Part shown: positions 1 to 5,906 of the stretch, in pieces
How the letters are laid out: every line of letters begins with the position of its first letter
Numbering within the stretch: the first letter of the stretch is position 1
Source: Chloroflexota bacterium
Lineage (GTDB): Bacteria; Chloroflexota; Anaerolineae; J102
Direction: 5' to 3'
Assembly (NCBI GenBank): GCA_003353825.1
Contig: PIVW01000145.1
Coordinates: forward strand, 1-11,836
Length of the DNA: 11,836 nucleotides
Notes under the pieces: model-generated
Database searches by the model: none
What the model saw: the letters and a program-made list of their open reading frames with translations, nothing else
What the model was told of the DNA's origin: nothing
Position numbers and translations under genes: made by a program

Positions 1-50
1 CGACCTCACGGACCCGAACCGTGCGCGCTACCGGGCTGCGCTACGCCCCG
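1..50 (-). tRNA. tRNA-Pro(CGG), 5' portion, cut by window edge
   Basis: Read on the minus strand, bases 50 to 1 fold as the first 50 nt of a tRNA. The parts are a 7-nt acceptor strand CGGGGCG (50-44), TA, a D arm with GCGC/GCGC stem and AGCCCGGTA loop, a 5-bp anticodon stem CACGG/CCGTG (19-23 and 7-11), and the loop TTCGGGT (18-12) with anticodon CGG at 16-14. The variable loop begins AGGTCG at 6-1. The T arm and 3' acceptor strand lie before the window, so the acceptor pairing cannot be checked. The D-arm and anticodon-arm pattern matches bacterial tRNA-Pro, which decodes CCG codons here. It is transcribed leftward, away from rpsF. Confidence 0.9.
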
Positions 51-143
51 ACAATAGTCTCGCCTGGGATTGTCCTTGTGTGCCGAGCCGGGTGAATCTC
101 GGTGGCAACCCTGTGCGATATGCTGTTCTTCAGCAGCGTCCGC

Positions 144-172
144 ATTATACTTGAGGGCCTGACACTTGGCAA
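144..172 (-). promoter_or_regulatory. Sigma-70-type promoter for the tRNA-Pro transcript
   Basis: On the minus strand a -35 box TTGCCA (172-167) is followed by a 17-bp spacer and a perfect -10 box TATAAT (149-144). The expected start near 137 leaves a leader of about 87 nt before the mature tRNA 5' end at 50. Box sequences and spacing are close to ideal, so this is the best promoter candidate in the gap. Transcription from it has not been shown. Confidence 0.7.
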
Positions 173-204
173 ACCATTGTTCGGTTCAGTCTTTGCACCT
201 AATG

Positions 205-282
205 CGTGAAACGTAAAACGTGAGGATGTAGGCGTGAGATCATTACGCACCACGCACCACGCACCACGTTTCACGTTTCACG
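205..282. repeat. 18-bp inverted repeat with internal 7-bp tandem repeats
   Basis: Arms 205-222 (CGTGAAACGTAAAACGTG) and 265-282 (CACGTTTCACGTTTCACG) are complementary except for one pair. Each arm is itself built of repeated ACGTnAAA-like units. The intervening 42 bases contain three perfect copies of ACGCACC at 245-265. It has no coding potential and no T-run, so it is not a standard terminator. It resembles the small repetitive palindromes that are often scattered in intergenic DNA of environmental bacteria. Confidence 0.65.
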
Positions 283-403
283 AGTTTTGGATTATTATTT
301 TCTTGGAACAACCTAAGCGACCCCATCAAGGGTATATTCCATGACATGTATTTCATTCTGGCGGCAAGGCGATATAAATGCGGCGGCGCATAGCTGATGA
401 CAT

Positions 404-433
404 TTGCTCCCTAACCTTCTCCTGTGGCATACT
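404..433 (+). promoter_or_regulatory. Weak candidate promoter for the rpsF cluster
   Basis: TTGCTC at 404-409 and CATACT at 428-433 are separated by 18 bp, upstream of the leader hairpin. Each box has mismatches to the sigma-70 consensus and other AT-rich stretches nearby could serve instead. A promoter must lie in this gap because rpsF is the first gene on the plus strand, but its exact place is uncertain. Confidence 0.25.
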
Positions 434-480
434 TACTCGGTTATCATAAAGGGGTCCATCAAATGCCCCTTACTCTTTTC

Positions 481-540
481 TGTCATCGGCCCACCGAGGG
501 CCCTCGCTGTCGCGAGGGTGCTCGGTGTTGACCGCTGACA
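481..540 (+). promoter_or_regulatory. Candidate S6:S18-binding leader RNA (rpsF leader)
   Basis: A strong stem-loop lies 28-87 nt before the rpsF start. TGTCA (481-485) pairs with TGACA (536-540), CACCGAG (492-498) with CTCGGTG (521-527), and CCCTCGC (501-507) with GCGAGGG (512-518), closing a TGTC loop. Between the outer and middle stems is an asymmetric internal loop whose 3' side carries CCG at 532-534. Known rpsF leaders of several phyla have a hairpin with an unpaired CCG that is bound by the S6:S18 complex and represses the operon by imitating the S18 site in 16S rRNA. The position before rpsF and the CCG fit that class. The exact match to its consensus was judged by eye. Confidence 0.55.
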
Positions 541-567
541 ATTTCCCGCAGAAAAGGAGATTTTCAT

Positions 568-858
568 ATGCAGGAATACGAAATGGTTACCCTACTTCAT
601 CCCGGTCTGGATGAAGAGGGTGTGGAAGCGCAGTCGCAATGGCTGCAACAGCGGATCACGGACCTGGGTGGGGAAGTGGTCGAGGTCATCCCCTGGGGGC
701 GTCGCAACCTTGCCTTCGCCATCAACAAACAAAAGGAAGCCGCCTATATCCAGTTCGATTTCCGTCTTGAAGGTAAGCAGGTGGACGAACTCACTCGGGT
801 GATGCGGCTGAGCGAAGATGTGCTGCGACAACTGCCCGTACGCAAACAAGATCGGTAA
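568..858 (+). CDS. rpsF: 30S ribosomal protein bS6
   Basis: Ribosomal protein bS6 of the small-subunit platform, which binds 16S rRNA as a heterodimer with bS18. The 96-residue length is typical. The N-terminus MQEYEMVTLLHP, the central GGEV..VIPWGRRNLAFAIN segment and the following EAAYIQFDF strand are hallmarks of the family's ferredoxin-like fold, and the C-terminus ends in the basic VRKQDR. The ATG at 568 is preceded by AAGGAG at 554-559 with 8 bases between, a strong ribosome binding site. It leads the rpsF-ssb-rpsR cluster, an order common across bacteria, and is probably controlled through the hairpin at 481-540. A short repeat element begins almost at its stop codon. Confidence 0.97.
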   Translation: MQEYEMVTLLHPGLDEEGVEAQSQWLQQRITDLGGEVVEVIPWGRRNLAFAINKQKEAAYIQFDFRLEGKQVDELTRVMRLSEDVLRQLPVRKQDR

Positions 859-859
859 C

Positions 860-939
860 CTTAGGACTGAAAATTCAATAACATGCGAAACTTTACGATC
901 ATCTAGAGGAAGTGTATTCGGGTGTTATTCTCTCCTAAG
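860..939 (+). repeat. TTAGGAC-type MITE-like element, copy 1
   Basis: An 80-bp element with imperfect 11-bp terminal inverted repeats: CTTAGGACTGA (860-870) and TCTCTCCTAAG (929-939), matching at 9 of 11 positions. A second copy lies inverted at 8979-9056. By eye the two agree at roughly 70% of positions over the full length, best at the ends and in TTCAATAAC near the left end. The element starts one base after the rpsF stop codon and lies inside the rpsF-ssb gap, so it is transcribed with the operon. No reading frame or transposase is inside. It could be a miniature transposable element or a folded RNA element of unknown role. Confidence 0.6.
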
Positions 940-1048
940 TCCTTATCAAGAGGTCGTTTTGTGATGTAAATTCATTCGGAGTTGATCCGTAGACACATCA
1001 TCGCACCCTTGATCAGGGCGGAGCAACAATCACCTAAGGAGTGGGCAA

Positions 1049-1447
1049 ATGTCTAGAGGCTTGAATAAGGTTATGATTATCGGTAATCTAGGTCGAGATC
1101 CGGAGATGCGCTACACGCCTAGTGGTAAACCTGTCACGACTTTCAGCGTTGCCACCAGCCGCTCCTGGGTAACATCGGACGGCGATCGCCGCGAGGCTAC
1201 AGAATGGTTCAGTGTAGTAGCCTGGGGCAATCTGGCCGAGATATGCAATAGATTCCTGCGCAAAGCGTCACGTGTGTATGTCGAAGGACATCTGCAAACG
1301 CGCAACTGGGAAGATAACGACAGGCATCGCCACTATCGTACCGAACTGGTAGCCAGCGAAATGCTGATTCTGGATGGCAAACATAGTGGCCCCCGCCGTG
1401 AGCCTGATGATAACGATGCCGAAGAAGAACCCGATCTCCCCTTTTAA
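1049..1447 (+). CDS. ssb: Single-stranded DNA-binding protein
   Basis: Binds single-stranded DNA during replication, repair and recombination. The protein starts MSRGLNKVMIIGNLGRDPEMRYTP, the standard SSB opening. An OB fold covers about residues 4-108, including GKPVTTFSVATSRSW, TEWFSVVAWG, LAEICNRFLRKASRVYVEGHL and the aromatic ssDNA-contacting positions. A short acidic linker follows, and the protein ends in DLPF, the form of the C-terminal tip that recruits partner proteins. At 132 residues it is short for the family because the linker is only about 20 residues. The ATG at 1049 has AAGGAG at 1036-1041, 7 bases upstream. It sits between rpsF and rpsR, the usual place. The 190-base gap before it is longer than usual and is partly filled by the 860-939 repeat. 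Confidence 0.97.
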   Translation: MSRGLNKVMIIGNLGRDPEMRYTPSGKPVTTFSVATSRSWVTSDGDRREATEWFSVVAWGNLAEICNRFLRKASRVYVEGHLQTRNWEDNDRHRHYRTELVASEMLILDGKHSGPRREPDDNDAEEEPDLPF

Positions 1448-1455
1448 TTGATTAA

Positions 1456-1609
1456 CGATTGTTTCCAGACTACACTGAGAAAATCAGGCCCCGCCGCTGG
1501 GGCAGGTAGCAGGTGCGGTTGCAGACAAGGTTGAACTGGCCACTTGCAACGTGCCATTTGCCACAAACATCAACAATAAGTTGTCGATAATTTTGAGTAA
1601 GCGCCTAAC
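1456..1609 (+). repeat. Long dispersed repeat, copy A
   Basis: About 154 bp that recur in the same orientation at 8777-8983. Shared blocks are CGATTGTTTCCAGACT onward through GGCAGGTAGCA (1456-1511), the block with GCAGACAAGGTT and CCACTTGCAAC (1512-1550), and the block from AAACATC to GTAAGCGC (1565-1604). Relative to copy B, this copy lacks about 71 bp after GGTAGCA and has 14 extra bases (1551-1564). It includes a GC hairpin GCCCC/GGGGC (about 1489-1503) without a T-run. It fills most of the ssb-rpsR gap. No coding frame is shared by the copies, which suggests a non-coding mobile or structural repeat. Confidence 0.7.
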
Positions 1610-1622
1610 ACCCATCCAACCT

Positions 1623-1659
1623 GCTCAATTTGAGCTAATTCGGGTTCTATCTTAACCCG
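1623..1659 (+). promoter_or_regulatory. Twin small hairpins in the rpsR leader
   Basis: Two short stem-loops stand in series ahead of the rpsR ribosome binding site: GCTCA/TGAGC with loop ATT (1623-1635) and CGGGTT/AACCCG with loop CTATCTT (1641-1659). The second ends 18 bases before the TGGAGG. They could shape translation or mRNA processing between ssb and rpsR. No known regulator is recognised and the structures are small. Confidence 0.35.
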
Positions 1660-1687
1660 ATTAACGAAAGATATTCTGGAGGACATT

Positions 1688-2167
1688 GTGGCAGAAGAGA
1701 CAATTCAGCCCAAACCGAACACCGAAGTAGCAGCAACTGAACCAACTCAGGCGCCCGAGCAGCAGCCTGCCAAAGAAAGCAAAAGCCCGGCGCCTAGAAA
1801 CAATGTTCAGCGTCAGAGCAGTTACCGCCAGGGGGGCCAACGCCAGGGTGGAAATCGCCAGGGCGGCCAACGTCAGGGCGGACGCGGGCGCCAACAAGGA
1901 AACCGTATGCGGCGGCGTGTCTGCTCATTTTGCGTGGATAAGGTCGATTATATCGATTACAAAAAACCTGAACTACTGGCCAGCTATGTGACACATCATG
2001 GCAAGATCTACAGCCGCCGTCGCACCGGAACTTGTGCCAAACATCAGCGTCGCTTGGCAATGGCTATCAAGCGTGCTCGTTTCTTGGCGTTTTTGCCCTA
2101 TACAGCCGACCACGTCCGCCTGCATGGTTCAGGAGATTCTCGCCAACGCCGATCTTCTGATCGATAG
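1688..2167 (+). CDS. rpsR: 30S ribosomal protein bS18 with long N-terminal extension
   Basis: bS18 pairs with bS6 on the small-subunit platform. The conserved domain runs from about residue 75 to 140: RRRVCSFC, DYIDYKKPELLASYVT, GKIYSRRRTGTCAKHQRRL, IKRARFLAFLPY. C79, C82, C116 and H119 form a likely zinc site (the C+ form of S18). Ordinary bS18 has about 75-90 residues; this one has 159. Residues 1-45 are rich in Gln, Pro, Glu and Ala. Residues 47-65 hold four RQGG repeats at 47, 52, 57 and 62, and about 18 extra residues follow the domain. The GTG start at 1688 is chosen because TGGAGG lies at 1677-1682, 5 bases upstream. An internal ATG at 1907 (M74) also has AAGGA ahead and would give an 86-residue standard S18. 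Confidence 0.93.
   Translation: MAEETIQPKPNTEVAATEPTQAPEQQPAKESKSPAPRNNVQRQSSYRQGGQRQGGNRQGGQRQGGRGRQQGNRMRRRVCSFCVDKVDYIDYKKPELLASYVTHHGKIYSRRRTGTCAKHQRRLAMAIKRARFLAFLPYTADHVRLHGSGDSRQRRSSDR
1826..1885 (+). repeat. In-frame 15-bp tandem repeat in rpsR
   Basis: Four imperfect 15-bp units encode the RQGG(Q/N/R) pentapeptide run of the S18 extension. Because the unit is a multiple of three, changes in copy number would keep the frame. The repeats are low-complexity and basic, as in RNA-binding RGG-like tails, but the function is not known. Confidence 0.7.
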
Positions 2168-2233
2168 TTGCACGGTTGTTTACACAGATACCATTCCATT
2201 GGTTTTCCATTCCCTAGTAAATACGAACTAACT

Positions 2234-3886
2234 ATGGCAAAACGACGTCGTAATGACCAACCCGAAGTATCTGAACAGGTGGTGCAACCACGCCGGCATC
2301 GGCGCTTGCGCCAGCAAGAAGCTAAAACCGAACAGCGTATTATCATTGGCGTGGGCATCGCTGTCGGTTTAGTAGTCGTCCTGTTACTGGCCGCTGTGAT
2401 CAGCGAATTCGTCATCCAACCCCGGCGCGCGATCGCCGAGGTGAACGAGGAAGCGATTCCTGTGGCCGATTTCCAGCGCCGCCTTCGTTTTGATCAGGAT
2501 AATCTGGTCAATCAGATCGATCAATATGTTCAGTTTGGCCAGCAGTTTACCAGTGAGGGAGGCGCCAATCCCTTCTCGCAAATCATCCAACAGCTTTTCG
2601 AGAGCCTGAGCACGCCAGAGCGCTATTCGTTGACCGTGATGGATAACATGATCGAGGAAACATTGATACGGCAGCTCGCGGCAGAGTATGATGTGGCCGT
2701 TGGCGAAGAAGAAATTCAACTTGAAATCGAACAGCAATTTGGCTATGAACGGGATGCTGTACCTGTACCTACACCCGAGGCTTCAGAAGGGATCACCGAC
2801 ACCGTCGAAGCACCCATGACTGCCGACGAATTCCAGACAGCCTATGATGAAAGAGTCGCAGCCTTGGGTGATCGAGATAGCCTGACCGAGGCGGAGTTCC
2901 GCGCATTGGTGGCGCTCCCCCTGCTGCGCGAACGCCTGACTGAGACAGTCCCACTAGAATACGAGGCTACGGAAGAGCAGATAAGCGCTCGCCATATCCT
3001 TATAAACGCCGATCCCGAACCGGTGGATGCCGGCCAAGCAGAAGCAGACGCCCTGCAGAGGATCGAGGACGCCCGTGCTCGCATCGACGCCGGCGAAGCG
3101 TTCACCGCAGTTGCCATCGACGTCTCCGACGATTCGAGTGCAGCCCAGGGTGGTGATTTGGGCTGGTTCGGTCGTGGCGCCATGGTACCTGAATTTGAGG
3201 AAGCTGCCTTCGCTTTGCAGCCAGGCGAGATCAGCGAACCGATTAAGTCTGATTTCGGGTATCATCTTATCCTGGTCGAAGAAGTAAACGAAGAAGAAGA
3301 TCAGGTAAAGGCGCGGCATATTCTGGCCCGAGTCAATGCCACACCTGATCCTGCATCACAACAATCTGTTGATGCGGAGGCCCTCGCCGAGATAGAGGCC
3401 ATCCGCGCACGCATTCTGGCCGGAGAATCCTTCGAAGATATCGCCGCTGAGGTGTCAGATGATGCCACCAATGCCGATCAGGGTGGTGATCTGGGCTGGT
3501 TTGGCCGTGGTACCATGGTGCCCGAATTCGACGAAGTCGCGTTTTCGTTAGAAGCGGGCACGCTAAGCGAACCGGTGAAAACCCAGTTCGGCTATCACCT
3601 GATACAGGTTGAGGAGAATGATGCCGAACGCGAAGTTGACGAAGCCGAATTGGACAACCGCCGTAATGCAGCCTTCGCAGAGTGGCTGAGGGCTCAGAAT
3701 GAAACCGCTACTATCGAGAACAACTGGTCGCTCGACTATGTACCTGCGTTGCCAACGGATCTGGCTGAAGTCGTTCAGCAGATCAGGCTGCTCCTTCTTG
3801 GTGGTGCTCAAGCTCCGGTGGACCCGGTGGACCCGGTGGAGGTTGAGGTTGAGGTAGATGATCACAGCGATGATAGTATGCCGTAA
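2234..3886 (+). CDS. Membrane-anchored parvulin-type peptidylprolyl isomerase with two PPIC domains
   Basis: Likely assists folding of exported proteins by cis-trans isomerisation of prolyl bonds outside the membrane. A basic N-terminus (residues 1-35, many Arg) precedes one membrane segment (about 36-60), giving an N-in signal anchor. A SurA/PrsA-like helical region follows (about 65-240). Two PPIC domains occupy about 250-345 and 358-465. Each has ARHIL (252-256 and 360-364), a QGGDLGWFGRG motif (from 305 and 416), MVPEF and FGYHLI. The tail ends in an acidic PVD/EV repeat region. The ATG at 2234 is preferred over an in-frame TTG at 2168, since the latter would add 22 unrelated residues next to the rpsR stop. 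No clear Shine-Dalgarno precedes it. It follows rpsR by 66 bases, where rplI is often found, and is the last gene of the cluster. Confidence 0.88.
   Translation: MAKRRRNDQPEVSEQVVQPRRHRRLRQQEAKTEQRIIIGVGIAVGLVVVLLLAAVISEFVIQPRRAIAEVNEEAIPVADFQRRLRFDQDNLVNQIDQYVQFGQQFTSEGGANPFSQIIQQLFESLSTPERYSLTVMDNMIEETLIRQLAAEYDVAVGEEEIQLEIEQQFGYERDAVPVPTPEASEGITDTVEAPMTADEFQTAYDERVAALGDRDSLTEAEFRALVALPLLRERLTETVPLEYEATEEQISARHILINADPEPVDAGQAEADALQRIEDARARIDAGEAFTAVAIDVSDDSSAAQGGDLGWFGRGAMVPEFEEAAFALQPGEISEPIKSDFGYHLILVEEVNEEEDQVKARHILARVNATPDPASQQSVDAEALAEIEAIRARILAGESFEDIAAEVSDDATNADQGGDLGWFGRGTMVPEFDEVAFSLEAGTLSEPVKTQFGYHLIQVEENDAEREVDEAELDNRRNAAFAEWLRAQNETATIENNWSLDYVPALPTDLAEVVQQIRLLLLGGAQAPVDPVDPVEVEVEVDDHSDDSMP
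3815..3841 (+). repeat. 9-bp tandem repeat in the isomerase tail
   Basis: Three units of CCGGTGGA(C/G) in tandem, followed by GGTTGA-type hexamers to about 3858, encode the acidic PVDPVDPVEVEVEV end of the isomerase. The repeat lies in frame, so slippage would lengthen or shorten the tail without a frameshift. Confidence 0.7.
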
Positions 3887-3939
3887 CGGCTAGTAGTATA
3901 AACTACTCGCCACCCTCAACCCCCCCTTTTACAGAAGCG

Positions 3940-3986
3940 AAAACCTCTCGTTGTGAGCGCTCACAACGAGAGGTTTTATTATTGAA
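3940..3986 (+). terminator. Rho-independent terminator, 38-bp perfect palindrome
   Basis: Bases 3940-3977 read identically on both strands: AAAACCTCTCGTTGTGAGC followed directly by its reverse complement. Folded, this gives a stem of up to 17 bp. On the plus strand it is followed by TTTTATTATT (3974-3983), fitting an intrinsic terminator for the rpsF-to-isomerase transcript, 54 bases after the stop. The TTTT on the other side could let it also act on leftward transcripts, since the genes here converge. Confidence 0.85.
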
Positions 3987-4206
3987 ACAGAAAGTTGTCT
4001 CACACCACAATGCGTGGAGCGTTCGGAAAATGGCAGAGGAGTGTAATGTCAGCGCTTCGCACCTTGCTAGCTACGAGATGTAGCGGTGCCATCGGCCGAG
4101 ATTCGTGTTTGTCACGCAAAATCCCAAAGAGCCAAAATATACCATGGTGATACCATGAGCATTCACTAGAAACTAAGTGACCTTCTGAAAACCACCTCCT
4201 GGCTCT

Positions 4207-4327
4207 GTCATTACGAGGGACCCTAGGTCGTTCACCGCAGGTCGTGCAGTTCAAAGCAATCCCCAAGGTTCATTTGCACATGTACCTTGGGGATTGCTTT
4301 GAACTGCACCCATTCACAATGACCGAC
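4207..4327. repeat. GTCATT...GCAATCCC-type palindromic element with 26-bp perfect inverted repeat
   Basis: Arms 4244-4269 and 4284-4309 are perfectly complementary over 26 bp (GTGCAGTTCAAAGCAATCCC onward) around a 14-base loop. The flanks carry GTCATTACGAG (4207-4217) and, on the other strand, GTCATTGTGAA (4325-4315), which look like decayed outer ends. GTCATT(G/A)CGAG joined to AAAGCAATCCC is a pattern I recognise from short repeats spread through many environmental bacterial genomes, usually read as miniature elements or misannotated as short proteins. The near-perfect arms suggest a recent origin or selection for the fold. Confidence 0.7.
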
Positions 4328-4445
4328 AGGGGAACTTATTCTCAGACGATTTCTAAGTGGGCAAGCTTGAACATGCTGGGCGCCCCAGCAGAGCGCGCGC
4401 CACTATCCGGATGCTTTGGATTCCTGATACTATGGGCAAGTGGAA

Positions 4446-5819
4446 TTAAACCTCTGCTCGTTTGCCCATTGCCTTAGCTTGCTCTATCCAATCAGCGTAA
4501 TCTACATTCCGCCATTCGGGGGCATCGATGATCTCTTGCAAGGCTTGTACATCTGATGATGCCACTGCAGCACACGATGCGATACCGGCCTCAGTTAGAA
4601 GTTTGGCGTAACTGGATCCAATGCCGTTGATCGCAGTGAGGTCATCCTCTCCTTCGCTGGCAGTATATTCCGAATCTGCATCAATCGCTTCATCCTCTGC
4701 GGGCGCCGAATCTGCATCTTCTTCAGCAGCATAACTATCGACAACAGCAGCGGTCTCTGCGACAGGTTGCTCTTCCTGGACGCCCGCCTCTGCATCGACC
4801 TCTTGTGCCGAACTTTCTTCCGCCGATCCTCCGGTCAAGCGCCGATACATATTGGCGTACAACGAGAGCTTAAAACTTTGTACATAGGTCGAGGCTAGAA
4901 ATACCAGCAGCGCAAGAATCAGGCTAGCAATGATAGCCAGTGTGGATCCTGCTCCCGAAGCGGCTTCACTGCCCATAAAGAATCCAATCATCTGGTTGGT
5001 CCACGATGACATCCATATACCCATGAGCGGTACGGCTAGCAGCAGGAGGATGATAACCAGAACGATTTGCAGAATCAGGATAAGAATCAGGAAAACTATC
5101 ATGGCGCCAAGGTTGGAAATTGCCAGTCCAAAACCTTGTTTCAAGGCGCCAAAAAATGATACCTTACCCTGTACGGCGGATTGGTACATCAGAGGGGCAA
5201 AGAGCACTCGCAGCACAATGAAGACCAAAGTCAAGCAAGATAAAATGGCTACTGTGTTGCTCAAACCACTCACGATTGAATTAAAGGAAGCGACGAGTTC
5301 GGCTGTTGACTCGTGCCCTCCCGAGAACAGGCCAATGTAACTGCTGATGGAATTCCATCCATAAACCACGCCGGAGACTAAAATTACGAGTAATGGAATC
5401 CACCACAATAAATCTACACCAAAAAGGCGCAAGGCCCGGCTCAATCCCACCCTGCTACCCCGGCCAACATCAGCATCTCCACCGGCCAATACTTGGTCGG
5501 CTTCACTGATCGTAGCACCGCGCATGATCAGGTTGAGTATATACCCGATTAAACCGGCAGCGCCCATCAAAGTTATGCCTCCAAAGATCGTGCGAACTCC
5601 TCCGACCACTGTAGAAAAGAACGCATCGGAATCGACGTTACTGATTCCGGCAGGATCAGTGGCAAAGGCAAGCATGGCTGATTGCCAGTTGAGCACCTGG
5701 ACCAAATAGATTAAAGATACTAAAGCGCTCAGAAGTAGACCAATAATAGCAAATAGCCATAATTTCTTCTCTTTCCAAATTAATCGTAGGGTGTTGCTAA
5801 AGATTGCACCGTATGGCAT
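4446..5819 (-). CDS. Polytopic membrane protein with C-terminal helix-hairpin-helix domain
   Basis: Function unknown. About six membrane-spanning segments can be seen: roughly residues 20-43, 68-100, 135-157, 186-212, 235-268 and 293-317, in a layout like other multi-pass integral membrane proteins of unclear role in Gram-positive and Chloroflexota genomes. An acidic Glu/Asp/Ala-rich linker (about 331-392) follows. The end (392-452) holds DDLTAINGIGSSYAKLL, AGI and a final helix, the pattern of a helix-hairpin-helix domain of the DUF4332/HHH_5 sort. Such HHH modules normally bind DNA or proteins, and here it should face the cytoplasm. The ATG at 5819 has GGAGG at 5834-5830 upstream. It follows the murJ-like gene by 87 bases but has its own candidate promoter. 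Confidence 0.8.
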   Translation of the reverse strand: MPYGAIFSNTLRLIWKEKKLWLFAIIGLLLSALVSLIYLVQVLNWQSAMLAFATDPAGISNVDSDAFFSTVVGGVRTIFGGITLMGAAGLIGYILNLIMRGATISEADQVLAGGDADVGRGSRVGLSRALRLFGVDLLWWIPLLVILVSGVVYGWNSISSYIGLFSGGHESTAELVASFNSIVSGLSNTVAILSCLTLVFIVLRVLFAPLMYQSAVQGKVSFFGALKQGFGLAISNLGAMIVFLILILILQIVLVIILLLLAVPLMGIWMSSWTNQMIGFFMGSEAASGAGSTLAIIASLILALLVFLASTYVQSFKLSLYANMYRRLTGGSAEESSAQEVDAEAGVQEEQPVAETAAVVDSYAAEEDADSAPAEDEAIDADSEYTASEGEDDLTAINGIGSSYAKLLTEAGIASCAAVASSDVQALQEIIDAPEWRNVDYADWIEQAKAMGKRAEV

Positions 5820-5870
5820 TTTTTCTAGTCCTCCATCCCAGACGAACAGGCGGCGAATGACGATTTATAG

Positions 5871-5899
5871 AGTATACCATCTGCTTCCAACTGTGCCTA
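5871..5899 (-). promoter_or_regulatory. Extended -10 promoter candidate for the HHH membrane protein gene
   Basis: On the minus strand TAGGCA (5899-5894) is followed by a 17-bp spacer and TATACT (5876-5871). The -10 box is extended by TGG (5879-5877). It lies between the murJ-like stop and the next start and would give a leader of about 45 bases. The -35 match is poor, so an extended -10 promoter is the better reading. Confidence 0.45.
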
Positions 5900-5906
5900 G
5901 ACGGGA

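Larger units (their letters stand above)
51..567. other. Intergenic region between divergent tRNA-Pro and rpsF
   Basis: No gene is supported in these 517 bases. The left part holds the tRNA promoter and the 18-bp inverted repeat. The right part holds the rpsF leader hairpin (481-540) and the rpsF ribosome binding site. Between about 290 and 470 I see only AT-rich promoter-like stretches such as TATATT at 333-338, and a small hairpin GGGG/CCCC at 451-469. The minus-strand reading frame across 41-274 runs through the repeat and into the tRNA, so it is not taken as a gene. Confidence 0.6.
3887..4445. other. Convergent intergenic region rich in palindromes
   Basis: No gene is supported. After the terminator come a bulged hairpin (about 4049-4088: GCACC and GCTAC pairing with GTAGC and GGTGC) and CATGGT/ACCATG (4143-4157). 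Then come the large inverted repeat at 4244-4309 and a GC hairpin TGCTGGG/CCCAGCA with loop CGC (4374-4390). That last hairpin lies about 56 bases past the stop of the leftward membrane protein gene but has no T-run. Frames of 77-88 codons on both strands start inside the inverted repeat and look like chance readings of repeat DNA. Confidence 0.55.

Noticed and set aside
41..274. Minus-strand reading frame of 77 codons
   Set aside because: It overlaps the tRNA-Pro 5' end and reads through the inverted repeat and 7-bp repeats. There is no ribosome site and no recognisable domain.
1489..1503. GCCCC/GGGGC hairpin after ssb as a terminator
   Set aside because: There is no T-run, and the same hairpin lies in the second copy of the repeat, ahead of another gene. 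It belongs to the repeat.
2168..2233. Upstream TTG start that would extend the isomerase by 22 residues
   Set aside because: The added residues precede a normal basic N-terminus and signal anchor. The ATG at 2234 gives a more sensible protein, although neither start has a strong Shine-Dalgarno.
4000..4266. Minus-strand reading frame of 88 codons
   Set aside because: It begins inside the 26-bp inverted repeat and crosses other palindromes. It looks like a chance reading of a GTCATT-type repeat.
4374..4390. GC hairpin as terminator of the membrane protein gene
   Set aside because: It is a 7-bp stem with a 3-base loop at a suitable distance, but no T-run follows on the minus strand, so it is described only as a hairpin.
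4244..4477. Plus-strand reading frame of 77 codons
   Set aside because: It starts in the left arm of the inverted repeat and runs into the 3' end of the opposite-strand membrane protein gene.
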